From Planococcus citri (taxonomy: Eukaryota; Arthropoda; Insecta; Hemiptera; Pseudococcidae): a stretch of 64,000 nt of DNA. Position numbers and translations under genes: made by a program. Numbering within the stretch: the first letter of the stretch is position 1; each line of letters opens with the position of its first letter. The DNA is taken from assembly GCF_950023065.1 (NCBI RefSeq), contig NC_088680.1, positions 15,984,559 through 16,048,558 on the forward strand, read 5' to 3'. Positions 50,601 through 56,600 of the stretch are shown one piece after another. The notes under the pieces are model-generated. The model ran no database searches, had not been told where the DNA came from, and saw nothing but the letters and a program-made list of their open reading frames with translations.

Positions 50601-53600
50601 TTGGCGAAATGCAATACTCTGACAATTTCAGCAAAAAAATAGGCATTTTTGGTAATTTTTGAGAAAAAAAGCAAAGATTTTGACTGCTTGGAAAAAAAGT
50701 GACATTTTTGAGAAATTTTAGATTTTTTGTAAATTAAAAAAAAAAGCAAGACTTTGTCAATTTTAGCCAAAGTCTTGACATTTCAACTATTCCACGCAAT
50801 CTGTGTGTCGAAAAAGCAAGTTCTTTTTCAATTTTTTGGTGAAAAAGCGAAACTTTTGGCGTTTTTTTTTTTATAGCAGGGGTGTTTCAAAAACATTGGA
50901 ATCCGCCCTAGAATTGGTCTCATTTGGTCGAAATTTCTTTCTCGCCACAATGTTTGGATAAAACGAGTCGAGTTACCCCGATTTCAACTCCTTCCGCGAA
51001 AATTTTGTTTTTATAAACACCTCTTTTAATCTGAAATTTTTCATGAAAAATCTGGTCAAAAAATCAAATTCTGAAAAACTTAGCTGAATGATAGTAAAAA
51101 ATCCATCACAGAAATATTCAGGTATAGCTGGGCTCGGTACAATTATTTTGAACTGCTTCACCAGGTAGGAACTCGTAGGTATTTTACTTTATTTAATCGA
51201 AATTTCGTACAACAGCTTCGGATTACGTTACATACTTCAAATTTTCAACGAAAACACGAAAAAGAACAATGTATTAGATCCACGAGTATACTATGTACTA
51301 CATTTGCACCTAAATCAATAGCAAATGAAGTCAGCAAAGTTTTGTACGCTGAATCATTGTGGCAATCGTCATACAAAGCATATTTCAATAAAGCACGCAA
51401 GCACAAACTCATTTTAAAAAACATATTTCGCAAGTAAGCTGTTTTTTCCCTAGGAATTAAGCATACGTTAGGTTGAAATCTCATACCTCGAGTACATATT
51501 ATACCTACAGCTGCGCTTTGTTTACTCGAGCTCGAGGGTATCATTTATCGGAAAAGAGTATTAAGGGGGAAAGTGGTGTGAATTCTACCAAACTTTCAAA
51601 GAATATCGAATTCATTATAGTTTCGGTATTTCTTCGAGTCAAGTTTAATAATCAAGGAACATTGCTTTTGTAATAGAAAAATGTCCAAGTTCGAATTGAT
51701 TTTGGTTTTTTTCACAATCATCACTTTTGGTAAGGTTTACCTACAGTATCGAAAATCTCAGGACTGAGCTCACCTCGAAAATATTAAATTCATTTTCAAA
51801 CAACTTCGGTTCCATTATCAGTTTTTTAGCATCGTTTTCAATTTTCAATTTCAATTATTTTTTTATTTATTTTTTTGTTTTTACTTTATTGTAATCTCAG
51901 ACTTTTTTTTTTGAAGGTCACCATCAGGAGAATCTGGTGAATGTAAAATTTCAATTTTTGTTGGAGGAGTTGGAAATTTTGGCAAAAGACAGAACCTTTC
52001 AGCAATTTGTAATAAAAGCAAAACTTATATTAAACGGATAAAAAACCAATACTTTTTAAATGATCCACAAAAAAAAACCAGAAATTTCTTTAAAATTTTG
52101 GAAAAAATAGAGATTTTTCGACGATTGTTGCAAAAATGAGACTTTCTAACAATTTTGACAAAAAACGGGAGCTTTTTCGTCAATAAAGGAAGAAAACATG
52201 GCAATTTGGCAGAACATTAAACTGTTTTGGCAATTCTGGCAAAAACACGATTTTTTGCAATTTTGTCAAAAAATATATTTTATTGGTGCTTTTGGCAAAA
52301 AATAGTTAATTGGAAATTTTAAGCATTAAAAACAGAACTTTTCAAGATGCCAAGGCAAAAAGCTTATTGCGGATGTTTTGGAAAAAAACAGAGATATTTG
52401 CAGTTTAATCAAGAATTATACAGAACTTTTTGACAATTGGCAAAAATGAGACTTTCCAACAATCTTGGGAAAAACAGAACCTTTTTGACAATTTTGACAA
52501 AAAATAGGAATTTTAGACCAAATTTGACAACAAATGAGACTTTTAGACAATTTTGACAAAAAATGAAATTTTTATTCAATTCCGGCAAAAAAAAAGAGAT
52601 TTTTAGACAACTTTGACAAAAAATGAACTTTTATTCAATTTTGGCTAGAGAAGAAAATGATATTTTTAGAACATTTTGACAAAAAATGAGATTTACTTTG
52701 AACAAAAAATAAGATTTTTAGACAATTTTGACAAAACATGAGAATTTTCTTTTGTCAATATCTCCCCCCCCCCCCAGGAGGCCGAAAAATTTTGAAAAAA
52801 GTCACGTTGATAGACACATGTTTCCTCCATATGTTTTGGGTGAATTCCGAATTTTTTATTCAAAACTCGTTGAAGTATGATTTTTTCCCCGAAAAAAAAC
52901 GTTTTTTGGCCATAGTGGTCAAGGGGTTGGGGTGGGGAAATTTTTTTTGGCTCCAAAATGTTTTTTAAAGGCATCCAACAATGCTTCATCAAGAGAACAG
53001 GAGAATTTCACCTATCTTATCCGGGAATACCCTTTGTTGACAAGTTACGTATTAGATGCTTTTAAACAGTATGAGAACTCTACATACATGCACATTTACA
53101 CAAGATATTCGTACTTCATCAATAAAATATCATCGAACTACTTCAAATCGCGTGACGTGATCAAAATTTTCCGTTTAATACCAATATTTCGTACTCTTCA
53201 ACCAACTCGCGCCTAAATAAATAAAAAATTAATCATAGATACCTACAGTCTACACAGCACACTGAATCATTGTCGTAATATCCATAAATAATAGCAAGAA
53301 CAATCTTTATTCGTCGCAAACTGCATGAGAAAAATTGTCACGCTCGCATATATCATACCTAGGTACCTAAAAAATTTTTACCAAATTTTATCAGTTTTTC
53401 AAATTTACTTTTTCTCCAAACCAAGTCAAGTTCAGTGATCAGAATACGTCACCTTTGCAATAGAAAAAATGTTCAAGTTCGTCCTGATTTCAGTTTTATT
53501 CGCAGTCGGTATTTTTGGTAAGCATTCTCATTTTTATTTTGAGCATTGTATAGTTTTGTTTTGAAGTCGCATAATTAGGTACACTATAGGCAACTTTTTT

Positions 53601-56600
53601 TGACCTTTTTTTTTGTGTTTTGGTTGAAAATGGGCTAAATCGATACTTTAGACCCTAAAACAAAAAACAGAGTGGGGTTTTTCAATTCGAGTTGTTTTTG
53701 TGGTCAGGAGAGACTGTCAAAGTTGCAAAAATGGCTGTTTTTGCCCTAATTCACGAGTTTGTACCGACATCAGTATTGTTTTTCGAAATAAAACCAAGGT
53801 CATTTTCGGATTCTACACACTTTTTCAAGTAAACAACTTTCCTCGTTTTTTGAAGTTTCAAGCGCAATTGAAAAACCCCACTAAGTACCGATTAAGCCCA
53901 TTTTCAAACCGAACACAAATATGCAGTTGCCTAGTGTCATTTATTATCTATACCTGATGTATTTTTACAAAAAAAAGGTAGACGTGTGGTTAATCCCCCT
54001 ACTGCAAAACAAGCAAAGGCAATAATAAAGACCTTGTTTGAAAAGTTCGTTGATATAATAGGAGACGGTGCCAGAGTAAATACAGAAGCTCATCTAAGAT
54101 GCTTCAACGCTAGTAAGTGGGCACATATGCTATAATAATTTTCTATTTCAAATAAATGTGCATCTAAAGAAAACATGATAAGTAATTCACGTGCCTACAT
54201 TTTTTTTTGCTTTTCAGAAAAGTTTGACAGTATGACCAATTTTTTAAACATTTTCTTTAGCAAGCCGAAGCAAAATTGTATTCTTAATTGGTACGCCAAA
54301 TTGACGAATTTTTTTGAAATTGTAGGTTTATATTTGCTCACGGATTTCGCTTCAGATACATTTAATCAGTATAAGACGTACTTCCAACTAGCTGATTATT
54401 ACATTAATGATACCGGAGACAAAAGGACACAATTATCGAGTATGTTGAATGTAAAAAAAATTTCTACCTACTCAAATTTAAAAAAAAAAAAACGCATTTT
54501 TTATTGTTTTTAATCATTGGTCTGGTTTTATTTCATTTTACAGACGCTCTGAGTAGCTATTTGGGATCATACGCAGAAGGTAAGCGTAGATAAAATAATG
54601 CATGTATGCAATCCAAGTGCCTACACTGTATACTTGACAATCCATATAGTATAAGCTCACAAAGAGGTATCTTAATAATTCAATTCCTTTTTTTTTTTTT
54701 TTTAGGCACACCACTTATTCTTTTGAAAGGTAATATAAAATAATAATCTCTAAAAAAATACGTATTCTACAAAAAAAAAACATTCCTCCATCAACAATAT
54801 TAATTTAAGGTGGTAAAAAAGTTACACGTACCTATAGGTACTAATTTTATATTCAATAATTATTGACCATTGTTTTTTCTACACAGCTGAAATTGAAGCT
54901 TTGCAAGAAAAACTTTGATTCGTCGAATCATCTTATTGTTAGATATCATTTTTATTCATTTTATGACACCTATCAAATACGGGGGAGGGATCAGAATAAT
55001 CAAAGTAAAATTACATTTTTTTAATATGCATTCGTTATCTCTAATAATTGTAATTTACTTAGTTGTTAATAAATTCATCACTTTTCTGTACCTACCAATT
55101 TTATTGCAACTGATCACAAAATTCTGAATTTTTTTTTACTGAATTTTGTCCTTTACCGGAAATTTTATAACCTTTTTGGAGGTTTTCAGAGATTTTAATG
55201 TTTTTTGGAAGTTCTTAGATCGCTTCAACACGTTTTTATTTTTTTCCATGCACTTTTGGCAAATTTTGCTTTAATTTCGTTATTTTTTGTCAACTTTTTC
55301 TGGTATATTTTTACATTATTTTAACGCGTTTTTACCCTTTCTTTTCTATTATTACGGTGATTTAGAATATTTTTAATAAGTTTTTCAGCATGTTTATATC
55401 GCTTTAACACGTTTTCAACATTTTTCCAAGTATTTTTTTTATATACAAATTTTACAAAAATTTCATAATAAAATTGAGTCAAAATTTCATTAGTATGACT
55501 CAAAAGTAGTGCTCGGTGGCTTTTATTTCCAAGTGGAAAGAGCTGGCGAGATGAATGAAAAAACTGGTTTGGTCAAAAAATACAAATTGGTTTTTATTGA
55601 CGCAATGTATTCTACACACTAAAGCGACAAAAATGTTGATACGATCTTTTTGAAACCGGTTCAATAATTTGCAACCAGATACCCAAAAATTGTAGATGGA
55701 GAAAAAAAGCTTGAAACAAAAGTTGTAGAGCGTGAAAAATTACACAGTTCTGTCTGATCGCATTTTGAAACCGGTTCAACATTGGTTTGCTTTTAGCAAC
55801 CAGTTTTTGACAATCGCCTAAAAATTAGAGATGAAGAAAAAAACTCGAAACAAAAGTTGTAGAAATGTAGAGCATGCAAAGTTGAACCATTTTTGCTGAT
55901 CAGATTTTGAAACCGGTTCATTAATTCGCAACCAGTTATCGAAAACTATGTAAAAATTGAAAATGGAGAAAATAGCTTGAAACAAAAGTTGTAGGGGGTG
56001 AAAAATTACACAATTCTGTTCAATCACATTTTGAAACCGGCTCAACATTGGTTCGCATTTAGCAACCAGTTTTTAGACAATCACCTAAAAATTGAAGATA
56101 GAGAAAAAAACTTGAAACGTAAGTTGTAGAGCGTGAAAAATTGAACCATTTTTGCTGATCAGATTTTGAAAATGGTCAATTAATTTGGAACCAGGCAACT
56201 CTCGATGGCTTGCTGCGAATTAATGAACCGGTTTTAAAATCTGATTAGCGAAAATATTTGTTGTTCAAATTTCACACTCTACAACTCATGTTTCAAACTT
56301 TTCTCTCTATCTCCAATTTTTAGGCGATTACGAAAAACTGGTAGCTAAATTCGAACCAAAATGAACCGGTTTCAAAATGTGATTAGACAAAATTGTGTAA
56401 TTCTTCACGCTCTACAACTTTTGTTTCGAGCTTTTTTTCCCTATCTACAATTTTTGGGTAGTTTTTGTTGACTGTTTGCAAATTATTAGACAAAATTTGA
56501 CAAAAAATGAGATTTTTAGACCATTTTGACTGACAAAAAATAAGATTTTTTGACAATTGTGACAAAAAATGAGATTTACTTTGAACAAAAAATAAGATTT

